DNA of 64,000 nt. Source: Arthrobacter sp. Leaf69. Its GTDB lineage: Bacteria; Actinomycetota; Actinomycetes; Actinomycetales; Micrococcaceae. The notes beneath the pieces are model-generated. The model saw nothing but the letters and a program-made list of their open reading frames with translations. It was not told the origin of the DNA and made no database searches. This document shows, in pieces, positions 25,664 to 35,074 of the stretch (the first letter of the stretch is position 1; each line of letters starts with the position of its first letter). The stretch spans positions 202,886-266,885 of the forward strand of contig NZ_LMLR01000010.1 in NCBI RefSeq assembly GCF_001422645.1, written 5' to 3'. A program made the position numbers and the translations under genes.

Positions 25664-28600
25664 CTAGATGGCGTTGTTCGGGCCGGCCAGCTCCTCGTTC
25701 TGGATCTTGCCCTGCTCCTTCTTCACCTTCTTGCCCTTTTCCTTCTTCTCCTTCTTGTCCTTCTTACCGTCGTCGCCGCTGTTACCGGGACCGTCGTTGC
25801 TGTCCTGGTCCTCGGACGTCGGCGGAACCACGACTGTGCCGGACGGGGTTACCAGCACGCTGACGAAGGTCGGCTCACTGGCACCGGCGAAGGTCACCCG
25901 GCCGATGTACGAGCCAACCGCTAGGCTCTTCCAGTTCATCGTGACGACGCCGGACTTGCCGTTGGCGAGCCGCAGCGGGTTGGGCGTCAGCGTCGCGTTG
26001 CCGACGTTGGCGCCGAGGATTGCTGCATCCACGCTTGCCTTGGTGGCCTGGCCGTTCGGGCTGTCGTAGAGGTGCACGAAGATCCGGTAGGTTCCCGGGG
26101 CCGGGTTCGGAATTGAAAGTGATTCACTCGCGGACGACGTCGCAACCTGGATCAGCTGGTTGGCCGGGTTCACCACGTACATGTCGAAGTCGGCATTCGG
26201 GTCCGCAGAGTAGACCGAGAGCTTGGCCAGCGGGCTGCCGGCCGGAACCTGGACGGTCTTGGCGTAGTTCGAGGCATTGGTGGCCCCAAGAACGCCCGGA
26301 CCAGGAACCAGTTCAATGGCCGAGGAATCCGCCTTGGACAGGCCGTCCAGGGTCATGTTGATCGGGTTGTTGGTGCCCGAGACAACCTTGAGCTCACCGG
26401 AGCCGGTGCCGCCCTCGGAAGTGAAGGCAACGTCCTTGGCCGTAACCACCGACTGCGGGCGGACCGCGATCGGAGAGGTGACGTTCTTATTCGCACCCTG
26501 CCAGGTCAGCGAACCCATGGCGAACTTGCCCAGGGCTGCGTTTTGGTTTTCGAAGGAGACCTTGAAGGTCTTCTTCTCGCCGGCCGTGCCGAAGGTCAGG
26601 ATCGACGGGGTCACGGTGACCTTGACACCGGGGACGTCCGTCTTGGCCCGGTAGGTGCCCGGGGTCAGCGCCGTCAGCGTGCGGGTGACCTCGATCCTGC
26701 CGGTCAGGTTGCCCAGCGAGAAGGAGGGAACGTTCATGTCGCGTGCCTTGGTGGTGCCCAGGCCGGGTATGCCGAGATCGACCCCGGTACCTTGGATGAA
26801 CTTCAGGTAGTCATCGCCATTGGCGTCGTAGACCAGGCCCGGATCCAGCACGCGGGCCGGGTCGACCTGCCCTGCGCCGGTGGCGAGGACATCGGTGTTC
26901 TTGCTGCCGTCGGCGTTCTTGACGTCACCAGCGGTGGTCATCATCGCGGACTTGACCGTCGCCGGGGACCAGTTCGCGTTCTTGCCGAGAATCAGCGCAC
27001 CGAAGCCGGCTACGTGCGGGGCGGCCATGGAGGTACCCGACATAAAGCCAAAGTTGTCCCCGCCGGTCCCGATCGGCGATACGCCGGCCAAGACCGCCAC
27101 GCCGGGCGCGGCAACGTCGGGCTTCAGCAGGTCGGATCCGGTTGCCAGCAGCGGGCCGCGGGAAGAGAATCCTGCGATCTGCGGCTGGGCCTCAAGCGGA
27201 AGCCCGGTGGTGTCCTTGTTGACCAAGGAAACGGTGATTGCCGCGTTGGCCGTGACCTTGGCCTTGATGGTCTCCGTGGCCGGAGGGTTCACGTGGACGG
27301 TGGGAATGGAGTGCTTGTCCGTGTCCAGCGAGGAGTTGCTGAGATTCACCAGGATCATGCCGACGCCGCCGCCGCGCTTGACTTCGGCGCTCTTGGCGAC
27401 GCGGTCAAAGACGCCGCGGTCACACACGACCACCTTGCCGGCGACCTTGGCGGGGTCCAGTGTGTCCGGACCACACAGGGCAGCATTCGCATCGCCTGCA
27501 GTCGCCGCCGCGTTGGCAGCCAGCACGACGCCGGCACCCTTGACCTCGCGGTTCATGATGCTTGCTCCGCGGAACTTGCTGCCGTCGGAGAATTCGACGG
27601 TGCCCTGGAGCTCTTGGGAGAAGCTGCTGGCAGCGACCGTGGTGACCCACGGCGCGCCGTGGTTGACGGTGCTGGCCGTCGGACCGGAGTTGCCAGCCGA
27701 GGCTGCCACGAAGATTCCGGCCGAGGCCGCTGACAGGAACGCCATGGAGACCGGGTCCGTGGTGGTGGACGTGGACCCGGAGATCGAGTAGTTCAAGACA
27801 TCGACGCCGTCGACGATGGCCTGGTCGATTGCGGCAACCGACGAGGAGCTGTAGCAACCGCCGGTGTTGGGGTCGGTATCTTCCCAGCAGACCTTGTAGA
27901 CGGAGAGCTTGGCCGCCGGGGCGATCCCGCTCGTGAGGCCGAAGCTGCGGCCGTCAACGAACGTCTCGACGTTGGCGTTGCCCACTGCGGTGCTGCCCGT
28001 GTGCGTTCCGTGGCTGGCGACGTCGACCGGGGAGATCTTCTCGATCGGGGAACGCTTGTCCGCCGGAACGTACTTGAGGAAGTCCTCGGCGAAGTAGTGC
28101 GCCGAGAGGACCTTGGAGTTGCAGGCAGAGCCGTCGAAGTCCGCGCCCGTGCCTTCGCCTTTCTGGCATTCCCCGATGAACGTGTCGCCGTCAGACTTGA
28201 GCATCGCAATCTTGCCGTCGTCGGTGCGGTAGGGAACACCGACAACGGGATCACCGACCAGGGGCTTAACTTCTTCGCCGGCGAAGAAGGCGCTGGACGG
28301 GGTGTAGCCGGTGTCGATAACACCGACGACGACGCCCTTGCCCGCGTTCTTCTGGCCGCCGAACTTCGTGTTCCAGGTGCCGTTGGGGCCGCTGAGCTTC
28401 AGGAAGTCGGTGCTGGAGTAGTCGGGCGCGTTTTCCGTGTCCGGGGCAACGATGAGCACGCCGGGGTCCTTGGCGAGCTTGATGGCCTGATCCGCCGTCA
28501 GGCTGGCGCTGAAGCCGTTGACGGCTGCCGTGAACTGCCGCTTGATCTGGACGTTCTGCTGGCCTGCGACGTCGGCCTGCTTCTTTTCGAGGTACGCCTC

Positions 28601-28912
28601 GTACCGCTTTACCTCGGTCTTGTTGGTGTCGAGCTTCTTGCCCGATTTCGGCTTGGTGGCCGCGAATCCGGGCTTCCCGCCGTCATACGTGGCCGCCGGC
28701 TTGTCAGCCAGGACAACGATGTAGCGGCCGTCCTTGTAGCTGTTTGGATCCAGATTCTTCTGGGCAATCCCCGCCACGGTGGATCCCTGCGACGGTGCCG
28801 CGGTGGCGGGTACGATCGCGGCTGTTGACAAGAGAACCGGCAAGCCCAGGGTCAGTGCCACGGCCCTCCGGAGTCCCCCGCTTCGAAGGAAGCTCTTTCC
28901 TGGTGATTTCAC
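25664..28912 (-). CDS. Secreted subtilisin-like serine protease (S8) with PA domain and Lys-rich tail
   Basis: A 1082-residue exported protease. Signal peptide at 1-38 (basic start, LTLGLPVLLSTAAIVPATA); I9 pro-domain ~60-160 ending AVNGFSASLT...GVLIVAPD; S8 domain with catalytic Asp in VVGVIDTGY (~200), His in SHGTHTGS (~300) and Ser in GTSMAAPHVAG (~625); a PA insert ~465-540 (KVVVCDRGVFDRVAKSAEV); then a fibronectin-III-like and a pre-peptidase C-terminal-like region. The last ~35 residues are strongly Lys/Glu rich (DGKKDKKEKKEKGKKVKKEQ), unusual for an exported protein. The start is GTG 28912 with GAAAGG upstream. It converges with an operon of SSI-like inhibitors. Confidence 0.92.
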   Translation of the reverse strand: MKSPGKSFLRSGGLRRAVALTLGLPVLLSTAAIVPATAAPSQGSTVAGIAQKNLDPNSYKDGRYIVVLADKPAATYDGGKPGFAATKPKSGKKLDTNKTEVKRYEAYLEKKQADVAGQQNVQIKRQFTAAVNGFSASLTADQAIKLAKDPGVLIVAPDTENAPDYSSTDFLKLSGPNGTWNTKFGGQKNAGKGVVVGVIDTGYTPSSAFFAGEEVKPLVGDPVVGVPYRTDDGKIAMLKSDGDTFIGECQKGEGTGADFDGSACNSKVLSAHYFAEDFLKYVPADKRSPIEKISPVDVASHGTHTGSTAVGNANVETFVDGRSFGLTSGIAPAAKLSVYKVCWEDTDPNTGGCYSSSSVAAIDQAIVDGVDVLNYSISGSTSTTTDPVSMAFLSAASAGIFVAASAGNSGPTASTVNHGAPWVTTVAASSFSQELQGTVEFSDGSKFRGASIMNREVKGAGVVLAANAAATAGDANAALCGPDTLDPAKVAGKVVVCDRGVFDRVAKSAEVKRGGGVGMILVNLSNSSLDTDKHSIPTVHVNPPATETIKAKVTANAAITVSLVNKDTTGLPLEAQPQIAGFSSRGPLLATGSDLLKPDVAAPGVAVLAGVSPIGTGGDNFGFMSGTSMAAPHVAGFGALILGKNANWSPATVKSAMMTTAGDVKNADGSKNTDVLATGAGQVDPARVLDPGLVYDANGDDYLKFIQGTGVDLGIPGLGTTKARDMNVPSFSLGNLTGRIEVTRTLTALTPGTYRAKTDVPGVKVTVTPSILTFGTAGEKKTFKVSFENQNAALGKFAMGSLTWQGANKNVTSPIAVRPQSVVTAKDVAFTSEGGTGSGELKVVSGTNNPINMTLDGLSKADSSAIELVPGPGVLGATNASNYAKTVQVPAGSPLAKLSVYSADPNADFDMYVVNPANQLIQVATSSASESLSIPNPAPGTYRIFVHLYDSPNGQATKASVDAAILGANVGNATLTPNPLRLANGKSGVVTMNWKSLAVGSYIGRVTFAGASEPTFVSVLVTPSGTVVVPPTSEDQDSNDGPGNSGDDGKKDKKEKKEKGKKVKKEQGKIQNEELAGPNNAI

Positions 28913-29151
28913 GTGTGGTTGAACCTTTCATAAGGAACGGTCCCGACGTTGCTGCCGGGTCAAAGGACTGGCAGGACAGAAAGGAGCTGAGACTCTCACG
29001 GCCCCGACGGATACCAGCCGATTCATACAGTACAGACTGAGAGCCAGATATGACATAGGCCACAATGGAGAAATCAAAATTTGTCACACACTTCGACAGG
29101 AACCGGGGAACCGGGAGCGTCGGATGGGCGCAGGCGGCCCGGCGGCGCGCC

Positions 29152-29255
29152 GCCGCACGCGGGAGAAAGGCCGCCCGGCCGCACGCGGGAGAAAAAGCCG
29201 CGCCCGGTCGATTGCCCGCGAGTCGACTACCGGCGGGGCGTTACCGGCGGGGCGT
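29152..29255. repeat. Short direct repeats upstream of the subtilase gene
   Basis: GCCGCACGCGGGAGAAA occurs at 29152 and again at 29178 (26-base period), and TACCGGCGGGGCGT occurs twice head to tail (29228-29241 and 29242-29255). The second pair runs into the stop codon of the small minus-strand gene. The 328-base gap 28913-29240 holds these repeats and presumably the subtilase promoter; I see no gene in it. Confidence 0.6.
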
Positions 29256-29426
29256 CCTGACAACTTCGCTGATCCAGGCACGGGTCTTCTCATCGAGCGG
29301 ACCGGCCACGTTGCTTTCCCGGGCCTTACGGTCCGCTTTGATCTTCTGCAGGACCATCCGCCCGAGGCCCGCGAAAACGGCAGCGGCAACAACGGGCAAA
29401 AGCACGGATTTCGATTTCTCAGCCAT
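29241..29426 (-). CDS. Small single-pass membrane protein
   Basis: A 61-residue protein: short basic start MAEKSKSV, a hydrophobic helix (LLPVVAAAVFAGLGRMVL, residues ~9-26), then a charged cytoplasmic tail KIKADRKARESNVAGPLDEKTRAWISEVVRTPRR (shown as a span at 28-61). I recognise no family with certainty. The start at ATG 29426 lacks a clear ribosome-binding site; GTG 29432 is an alternative. The stop TAA lies in a 14-base tandem duplication. It is divergent from the pur operon. Confidence 0.55.
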   Translation of the reverse strand: MAEKSKSVLLPVVAAAVFAGLGRMVLQKIKADRKARESNVAGPLDEKTRAWISEVVRTPRR

Positions 29427-29590
29427 AAGCACATGCTACTGACGGGGCTCCGGGGTGACCATAGCGTCGTCGCAGGCCACCCCGTGTGTGGGGGCTGTTC
29501 GGCGGGGCGCGCTGCCGGCCCGACGGCCCCGGAGGCGGGCGGGCAGCGTTCATACTCCCGGCCGGATGCGGCCGGACGCGCCGCGGCCGG

Positions 29591-29596
29591 TAGAAT
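29591..29596 (+). promoter_or_regulatory. Putative -10 box for the purSQL operon
   Basis: TAGAAT at 29591-29596 would start transcription near 29603, leaving a leader of about 110 bases before purS. The leader contains GCGTGAG (29655) and CTCACGC (29695), which could pair and hide the region before the ribosome-binding site, but I find no recognised riboswitch. Confidence 0.4.
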
Positions 29597-29715
29597 GGGC
29601 ATGCAAGCTCGCGGAGCGCCCTTTCACGCTGTAGCCCTCACCACACAGCGGACCGGCGTGAGACGGCACCACTCCGCTGCGCCCTTACCCAATGCTCACG
29701 CACAGGAGTTGCCGG

Positions 29716-29967
29716 ATGCCCCGGATCGTTGTCGACGTCATGCCCAAGCCCGAGATTCTCGACCCGCAGGGGAAGGCCATCGTGGGTGCGCTCCCCCGGT
29801 TGGGCTTCACCGCGTTTAGCGCCGTCCGCCAGGGCAAGCGCTTTGAACTCACCGTCGATGGCGAGGTGACCGAGGAGATCCTGGCCCAGGCCCGGAACGC
29901 CGCGGAGACCCTCCTGTCCAATCCGGTCATCGAGGACGTCGTCAACGTCGAGGTCGTCGAGGCCTGA
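29716..29967 (+). CDS. purS: Phosphoribosylformylglycinamidine synthase subunit PurS
   Basis: The small subunit of the three-part FGAM synthetase (step 4 of purine synthesis), which bridges PurQ and PurL. The 83 residues are the usual length: [25 protein letters not shown], then the family's [16 protein letters not shown] and a C-terminal [13 protein letters not shown]. The start is ATG 29716, with AGGAG at 29704-29708 (7-base spacing); the open frame extends upstream to 29692 without a site. It is the first gene of purS-purQ-purL, with one base between its stop and the purQ start. Confidence 0.95.
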   Translation: MPRIVVDVMPKPEILDPQGKAIVGALPRLGFTAFSAVRQGKRFELTVDGEVTEEILAQARNAAETLLSNPVIEDVVNVEVVEA

Positions 29968-29968
29968 C

Positions 29969-30727
29969 ATGACTGAACTCCCCCTGATCGGCGAGGCCGT
30001 CGCCGTTGCCGCGCACCCGCAACTCGCTGGTGCGAAGATCGGCGTCGTCACTTTCCCCGGCACCCTGGACGACCGCGACGCCGTCCGCGCCGTGCGCCTC
30101 GCCGGCGCCACGCCCGTGGCCCTCTGGCACGCGGACACCACGCTCGGTGACGTCGACGCCGTCGTCATTCCCGGCGGTTTCTCCTATGGCGACTACCTCC
30201 GTGCCGGCGCCATCTCCCGGTTCGCACCGCTGATGTCCAAGATCATCGACGCCGCCAACTCGGACGCCAGGCTGCCCGTGCTGGGCATCTGCAACGGCTT
30301 CCAGATCCTCACCGAGTCGCACCTGCTGCCGGGCTCCATGATCAAGAATGACCACTTGAAGTTCATGTGCCGCGACCAGGTCCTGCGGGTGGAGAACAAC
30401 ACCACCGCTTGGACCGGGGACTACGGCGTCGGCCAGGAAATCACGGTGCCGTTGAAGAACCAGGACGGCCAGTACATCGCGGACGAGAAGACCCTGGACG
30501 CCTTGGAGGCGGAGGGCCGCGTGGTGTTCCGCTACGTCGGGTGGAACCCGAACGGCTCCCGCCGCGACATCGCCGGCATCGCCAACGCCGCCGGCAACGT
30601 GGTGGGCCTTATGCCGCACCCGGAGCACGCCGTCGAGGCAGGTTTCGGCCCCGAAGACGGCTCCGGCACCGAGGGCCTCGGCTTCTTCACCTCTGTCCTG
30701 AACAAGATCGTGGGAGACAACAAATGA
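29969..30727 (+). CDS. purQ: Phosphoribosylformylglycinamidine synthase subunit PurQ
   Basis: The glutaminase subunit that releases ammonia from glutamine for FGAM synthetase. Class I amidotransferase triad: nucleophile Cys in [10 protein letters not shown] near residue 108, and His-x-Glu in [11 protein letters not shown] near 215. The first-strand motif [19 protein letters not shown] and the [15 protein letters not shown] oxyanion region are typical. At 252 residues it carries ~20 extra residues before the core compared with Bacillus PurQ. The ATG is one base after the purS stop, and the end overlaps the purL ATG by four bases (ATGA), so the three subunits are coupled. Confidence 0.95.
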   Translation: MTELPLIGEAVAVAAHPQLAGAKIGVVTFPGTLDDRDAVRAVRLAGATPVALWHADTTLGDVDAVVIPGGFSYGDYLRAGAISRFAPLMSKIIDAANSDARLPVLGICNGFQILTESHLLPGSMIKNDHLKFMCRDQVLRVENNTTAWTGDYGVGQEITVPLKNQDGQYIADEKTLDALEAEGRVVFRYVGWNPNGSRRDIAGIANAAGNVVGLMPHPEHAVEAGFGPEDGSGTEGLGFFTSVLNKIVGDNK

Positions 30728-33063
30728 CGGAGACGTCAGCGGGCCGGACGGCCGGCACCGCCACCGAGACCAAGAAGTTCAACATCGACACCGTCGAGAA
30801 CGCGGCGAGGACCCCGGACGTCGAACTCCCCTGGGCCGAACTGGGCCTCAAGCAGAACGAGTTCGACGAGGTGGTCAAGGTCCTGGGCCGGCGCCCCACC
30901 GGCGCCGAGCTCGCCATGTACTCCGTGATGTGGAGCGAGCACTGCTCCTACAAATCCTCGAAGAACCACCTGCGCCAGTTCGGCGACAAGGTCACCGACG
31001 AGATGAAGAAGGACATGCTGGTGGGCATCGGCGAAAACGCCGGCGTCACCAACCTGGGCGACGGCTGGGCCGTGACGTTCAAGATCGAGTCCCACAACTC
31101 GCCGTCGTTCGTGGAGCCCTACCAGGGTGCGGCGACCGGCATCGGCGGCATTGTCCGCGACATCATCTCCATGGGCGCCCGCCCGGTGGCCGTGATGGAT
31201 CCTCTGCGTTTCGGCGCCATCGACCACCCGGACACTGCCCGCGTTATGCACGGCGCCGTGGCCGGCATCGGCGGCTACGGCAACTCCCTGGGCCTGCCGA
31301 ACATCGGCGGCGAAATGGTCTTCGACTCGGTGTACCAGGGCAACCCGCTGGTCAACGCCCTGGCCGTCGGTGTCATGCGGCACGAGGACATCCGGCTGGC
31401 CAACGCCTCCGGCAAGGGCAACAAGGTGGTGCTGTTCGGCGCCCGCACCGGCGGCGACGGCATCGGCGGCGCCTCCGTCCTGGCCTCCGAGTCCTTCGAC
31501 GACACCAAGCCGTCCAAGCGCCCGGCCGTCCAGGTGGGTGACCCCTTCGCCGAGAAGGTCCTGATCGAATGCTGCCTTGAGCTGTTCAAGGGTTCCCTGG
31601 TTGAGGGCATCCAGGACCTCGGCGCCGCAGGCATCTCCTGCGCCACGTCGGAGCTTGCCTCCAACGGCGACGGCGGCATGGAAGTCGAGCTGACCTCCGT
31701 CCTGCTCCGCGACCCCACCCTGACCCCGGGCGAAATCCTGATGTCCGAGTCGCAGGAACGCATGATGGCCGTCGTCACCCCGGAGAACATTGCCGCGTTC
31801 GAAGCTGTGATGGACAAGTGGGCCGTGGAGTACTCCTGGCTGGGCGAGGTGACCGATACCGGCCGCCTCATCATCACGTGGGAAGGCGAAGTCATCGTCG
31901 ACGTCGACCCGCGCACCGTGGCCCACGACGGTCCGGTCTACGACCGCCCGTACGCGCGCCCCGAGTGGCAGGACGCCGTGCAGGCCGATGTCTTCACCGG
32001 GTCCGTGCAGGACGCCGGCCGCCCCTCTGCCCCCGCCGAGCTGGCCGCCGCCATCACCGAACTCGTCGCCTCACCGAACATGTGCAGCAAGTCCTGGATC
32101 ACCAACCAGTACGACCGCTACGTCGGCGGCAACACCGCCATGGCGTTCCCGGACGACGCCGGCGTGGTCCGGGTGGACGAGGAAACCGGCCTGGGCGTGG
32201 CCCTGGCCACCGACGCCAACGGCCGCTACACCTACCTCGATCCGTACCACGGCGCGCAGCTGGCCCTGGCCGAGGCGTACCGCAACGTCGCCACCTCCGG
32301 CGCCGTGCCGATGGCCGTCAGCGACTGCCTGAACTTCGGCTCCCCCGAGGACCCCGACGTGATGTGGCAGCTGGCCGAAGCCATCCGCGGACTGTCCGAC
32401 GCCTGCATGGTGCTGGGCATCCCGGTCACCGGCGGCAACGTCTCGCTGTACAACCAGACCGGCACCACCCCCATCCACCCCTCCCCCGTGGTGGCCGTGC
32501 TCGGCAAGTTCGACGACGTCGCGCGCCGCACGCCGTCGGGCTGGAAGGAAGACGGCCAGGCCATCTACCTGCTCGGCACCACCGCGGCGGAACTGGACGG
32601 CTCGGAATGGTCCAACATGCGCGGACATCTTGGCGGCCTGCCGCCCAAGGTTGACCTCGCCGCCGAACGCGAGCTGGGCGAGATCCTGATCAACGCCTCA
32701 CGCGACGGCATGGTGGACTCCGCGCACGACCTCTCCGAAGGCGGCCTCGCGGCAGCCCTCGTGGAGTCCTCGCTGCGTTACGGAGTGGGTGCCCGGATCG
32801 CGCTCCAGGACGTCCTGGACCGCGACGGCGTGGACCTGTTCACGGCACTGTTCTCCGAGACGCAGGGCCGGGCCATCGTGGCCGTGCCCCGTTCCGAGGA
32901 GATCCGTTTCAAGGACATGTGCACCGCCCGCGGCTTCGCACACCTCCGGATTGGCGTTGTGGACGCCGAGGGCGGAACGCTGGAGATCAACGGCGTCGAG
33001 ACCATGAACCTGGACGCGCTCCGCGAAGCCCACGAGGCCACCCTGCCGAAGTACTTCGGCTAG
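30724..33063 (+). CDS. purL: Phosphoribosylformylglycinamidine synthase subunit PurL
   Basis: The ATP-dependent synthetase subunit of FGAM synthetase, in the small (PurS/Q-dependent) form. The 779 residues hold the landmark [19 protein letters not shown] near 65, [26 protein letters not shown] near 120, a second-half [27 protein letters not shown] near 520 and [17 protein letters not shown] near 675. ATG 30724 overlaps the purQ stop. The open frame continues upstream into purQ but carries no homology. A strong hairpin with a TTTT run follows. Confidence 0.96.
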   Translation: MTETSAGRTAGTATETKKFNIDTVENAARTPDVELPWAELGLKQNEFDEVVKVLGRRPTGAELAMYSVMWSEHCSYKSSKNHLRQFGDKVTDEMKKDMLVGIGENAGVTNLGDGWAVTFKIESHNSPSFVEPYQGAATGIGGIVRDIISMGARPVAVMDPLRFGAIDHPDTARVMHGAVAGIGGYGNSLGLPNIGGEMVFDSVYQGNPLVNALAVGVMRHEDIRLANASGKGNKVVLFGARTGGDGIGGASVLASESFDDTKPSKRPAVQVGDPFAEKVLIECCLELFKGSLVEGIQDLGAAGISCATSELASNGDGGMEVELTSVLLRDPTLTPGEILMSESQERMMAVVTPENIAAFEAVMDKWAVEYSWLGEVTDTGRLIITWEGEVIVDVDPRTVAHDGPVYDRPYARPEWQDAVQADVFTGSVQDAGRPSAPAELAAAITELVASPNMCSKSWITNQYDRYVGGNTAMAFPDDAGVVRVDEETGLGVALATDANGRYTYLDPYHGAQLALAEAYRNVATSGAVPMAVSDCLNFGSPEDPDVMWQLAEAIRGLSDACMVLGIPVTGGNVSLYNQTGTTPIHPSPVVAVLGKFDDVARRTPSGWKEDGQAIYLLGTTAAELDGSEWSNMRGHLGGLPPKVDLAAERELGEILINASRDGMVDSAHDLSEGGLAAALVESSLRYGVGARIALQDVLDRDGVDLFTALFSETQGRAIVAVPRSEEIRFKDMCTARGFAHLRIGVVDAEGGTLEINGVETMNLDALREAHEATLPKYFG

Positions 33064-33077
33064 TCCCACACCCCAAA

Positions 33078-33145
33078 CCACGCGGGGTCACTTGCCGCCC
33101 ATAAATCCCCTCGGGATGGGCGGTAAGTGGCTCCGCGTTGCTTTT
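33078..33145 (+). terminator. Long hairpin terminator after purL
   Basis: A 25-base imperfect stem (33078-33102 with 33116-33140, 21 of 25 bases complementary plus G-U pairs), 13-base loop, then CTTTT at 33141-33145. The T-run overlaps the stop codon of the convergent DUF503 gene. The left arm shares GTCACTT...CCCAT with the hairpin between aceA and aceB. Confidence 0.85.
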
Positions 33146-33437
33146 AGTCGTCGCTGCGGAGTTCGCGCTGACGGGCGCTGAGCAGTTCCAGTTCCGGCCG
33201 CGCCGCGACAAAGCGTTCGACGGCGGCAAGCACCTCGATCAGATGCGACCGGTCCGCCGCGACGAGACCGACGCCGATCACAGTGCGCCGGTACTGGTCG
33301 TGCAGGCCGGCCTCTGTCACGGAGACGTCGAAGCGGCGCTTGAGCTCGGCCAGCACCGGGCGCACCACAGAGCGTTTCTCCTTCAGGCTGTGAACATCGC
33401 CGAGGAGGACATCAAATTCGATCCAGCCAATCCACAT
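33144..33437 (-). CDS. DUF503 (YlxP-like) protein
   Basis: A 97-residue protein of the DUF503/YlxP family, found near ribosome and RNA-processing genes in many bacteria; its exact role is unknown. The family pattern is clear: WIGWIEFDVLLGDVHSLKEKRSVVRPVLAELKRRFDVSVTEAG (region 2-44) with the conserved HSLKEKRSVV and FDVSVTE, then QYRRTVIGVGLVAAD. The C-terminus here is charged (ARQRELRSDD). It converges with purL and is the last of a series of small minus-strand genes. Confidence 0.88.
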   Translation of the reverse strand: MWIGWIEFDVLLGDVHSLKEKRSVVRPVLAELKRRFDVSVTEAGLHDQYRRTVIGVGLVAADRSHLIEVLAAVERFVAARPELELLSARQRELRSDD

Positions 33438-33464
33438 GCCCTCAGCGTACGCAGCCGACGCCGG

Positions 33465-33782
33465 TCAGATGGTGAGTTCGCCCATCCGGTCCCAGCCTTC
33501 GCCGTCGAACTGGCGGCTGATGATCCGGGGCGTCTCCTCCAGGGCCTGCGGCATGTCCGCCATGGCCTGTTTGAAGTGTGCGCTGTTGACGTGGTCCCCG
33601 GCGGCGTCGTCCTGGAAGGCCTCGACCAGGACGAACTCGTTGGGGTCCTCCACGCTCCGCGACCAGTCGAACCAGAGATTGCCGGGTTCCTGGCGCGTGG
33701 CCCGGGTGAAGTCCTCCACGAGGCCCAGCCACCTATCGGACCAGTCCGGCTTTACTTTGAACTTGACGACAATGAAAATCAC
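33465..33782 (-). CDS. Antibiotic-biosynthesis-monooxygenase-like (ABM) protein
   Basis: A 105-residue ferredoxin-fold protein of the ABM/YgiN group, which includes quinol monooxygenases. It reads IFIVVKFKVKPDWSDRWLGLVEDFTRATRQEPGNLWFDWSRSVEDPNEFVLVEAFQDDAAGDHVNSAHF (as region 2-70), matching the ExGNLWFDWxRSxxDPNEFVLVEAFxD pattern with the conserved HVNSxHF. These enzymes work as dimers without a cofactor on small aromatic or quinone substrates; the substrate here is unknown. The start is ATG 33782. The TPR gene upstream is 30 bases away on the same strand. Confidence 0.85.
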   Translation of the reverse strand: MIFIVVKFKVKPDWSDRWLGLVEDFTRATRQEPGNLWFDWSRSVEDPNEFVLVEAFQDDAAGDHVNSAHFKQAMADMPQALEETPRIISRQFDGEGWDRMGELTI

Positions 33783-33812
33783 GGGGCTACGCCTTTCGTT
33801 GTGTGCGGTCGG

Positions 33813-34499
33813 TCAGTCCATTGTTTCACTTGGCGCAGCGACCGCCGGCGAAACGGCCGGCGCGGCAGGCTTCCCGGACACGGCGGCGAGGGAGTGCTCA
33901 CACTCTGCGATCGCCTCCTGGGCCCGCACCAGCTGCTGTGGCGTGCCGACGCGTTCAGCCCATTGCTCCGCCAGTTGGAATTCCACCAATGCCTCGGTGA
34001 AACGCCCGGCCTCGTGCAACGTCCAGCCGAGGTTGTTGTGCAGCGAGACCATCCAGCGTTTGGTCCGCGGATCGTGCACCGTGGAGGCATACTCCAGGGC
34101 GCTGCGGGTCCAGGTTTCGGCGTGGGCAGCGTCCGCGATGGCGAGCATATGCAGCGCATCAACGGCAAGGAATTCCTCGCTGAGATGGTCCGCGAGTTCG
34201 GCGGCCTGTTCGAAGAGCGGCACGGCCATTTCGGCGTGGCCGCTGGTGTTTAGCAGGCGTCCACGTTCCAGGAGCACCCGGACTGCCACGGTGGGCTCGT
34301 CGGCATCGATCGAATCCAGCAGGGCATCGGCTTCGTCGTAGCGGCCCTGCAGCCCGATGGCCCTCCCCAGCTGGGTGGCGAGCTCGGCCTGTTCGTCGGC
34401 GTCGTAGCTTTCATCACCAGCTGCCGCCCGGAATCGTGCTTCGGAGCCGGCGGGGTCATCGAAGTTCCACAGTTGGTCAAGGGATTTCTGTTCCAGCAT
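33813..34499 (-). CDS. Tetratricopeptide-repeat protein
   Basis: A 228-residue cytoplasmic protein with an all-helical pattern. Repeats are visible as AELATQLGRAIGLQGRYDEADALLDSI, VRVLLERGRLLNTSGHAEMAVPLFEQAAELA, and HNNLGWTLHEAGRFTEALVEFQLAEQWAE, each close to the 34-residue TPR consensus (G-Y/A-L...A...F...A...P). TPR proteins scaffold other proteins; no catalytic domain is present. The last ~25 residues are Ala/Pro rich. The start is ATG 34499. It sits between the DUF1990 gene and the ABM gene on the same strand. Confidence 0.8.
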   Translation of the reverse strand: MLEQKSLDQLWNFDDPAGSEARFRAAAGDESYDADEQAELATQLGRAIGLQGRYDEADALLDSIDADEPTVAVRVLLERGRLLNTSGHAEMAVPLFEQAAELADHLSEEFLAVDALHMLAIADAAHAETWTRSALEYASTVHDPRTKRWMVSLHNNLGWTLHEAGRFTEALVEFQLAEQWAERVGTPQQLVRAQEAIAECEHSLAAVSGKPAAPAVSPAVAAPSETMD

Positions 34500-34513
34500 G
34501 TACGTTCTCCTGA

Positions 34514-35074
34514 TCAGCTTTCACCTGCGGCGAGTTGACGTGCCCCTTCAATGTATCGGGAAGTGATGTGCCGCTGCGCCGCCCGGGCCACGAAGCCGCC
34601 GGCTGTGTAGAACCAGTTGGAGTGCCTGCTGAAGGCGGTGATCGTCAGGAAAACCCGTCCCTCGGCGTCGATCTCCACTTCGAACGCCTCTTCGCCGCGC
34701 TCCGGATGACCAGGGAGCGTTCCGTAGCCGAACCCGGCGCTGTCCGGGCCGCCGCCGGGCGCGGGCCGGCGCACCCACACCACCTCGCAGGGCGCATTGA
34801 TCCGGAAGGGCCCGACGCCGAATCCGCTCACCACCCGCGCTCCGGGAACCACGACGTCGGAGTCGGTGCGGACACGCAGCCCGGACCGCTTCTGTAGCTC
34901 CCAGGCAAGGATTCCCTCCGCCACCCGCCGATAAGCCTCCGGCCCGGCGCCGAGGTGCGTCCGGGACACGAGGCAGGGAAATCCCGCCGGAGCCTGGCCG
35001 TGCTCGGTGAAGCCAATCCCCGGATAGTTCAGCGCGCCCCGGGCGACGCGGCCGGCGCCAGGGTTACCGCTCAT
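34514..35074 (-). CDS. DUF1990 family protein
   Basis: A 186-residue protein of the DUF1990 family. Family features: LNYPGIGFTEHGQAP near residue 15, RVAEGILAWELQKRSGLRV near 50, the central VVVPGARVVSGFGVGPFRINAPCEVVWV near 73, then GFGYGTLPGHPERGEEAFEVEID near 118 and a TAFSRHSNWFYTAGGFVARAAQRHIT end. It is predicted to be a small-molecule-binding SRPBCC-like fold; function unknown. Its ATG at 35074 overlaps the stop of the MmcQ-like gene (ATGA), so the pair is translationally coupled. Confidence 0.85.
   Translation of the reverse strand: MSGNPGAGRVARGALNYPGIGFTEHGQAPAGFPCLVSRTHLGAGPEAYRRVAEGILAWELQKRSGLRVRTDSDVVVPGARVVSGFGVGPFRINAPCEVVWVRRPAPGGGPDSAGFGYGTLPGHPERGEEAFEVEIDAEGRVFLTITAFSRHSNWFYTAGGFVARAAQRHITSRYIEGARQLAAGES

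Noticed and set aside
29597..29715. Purine riboswitch before purS
   Set aside because: No purine-riboswitch core sequence is present; only a possible short pairing around 29655 and 29695.
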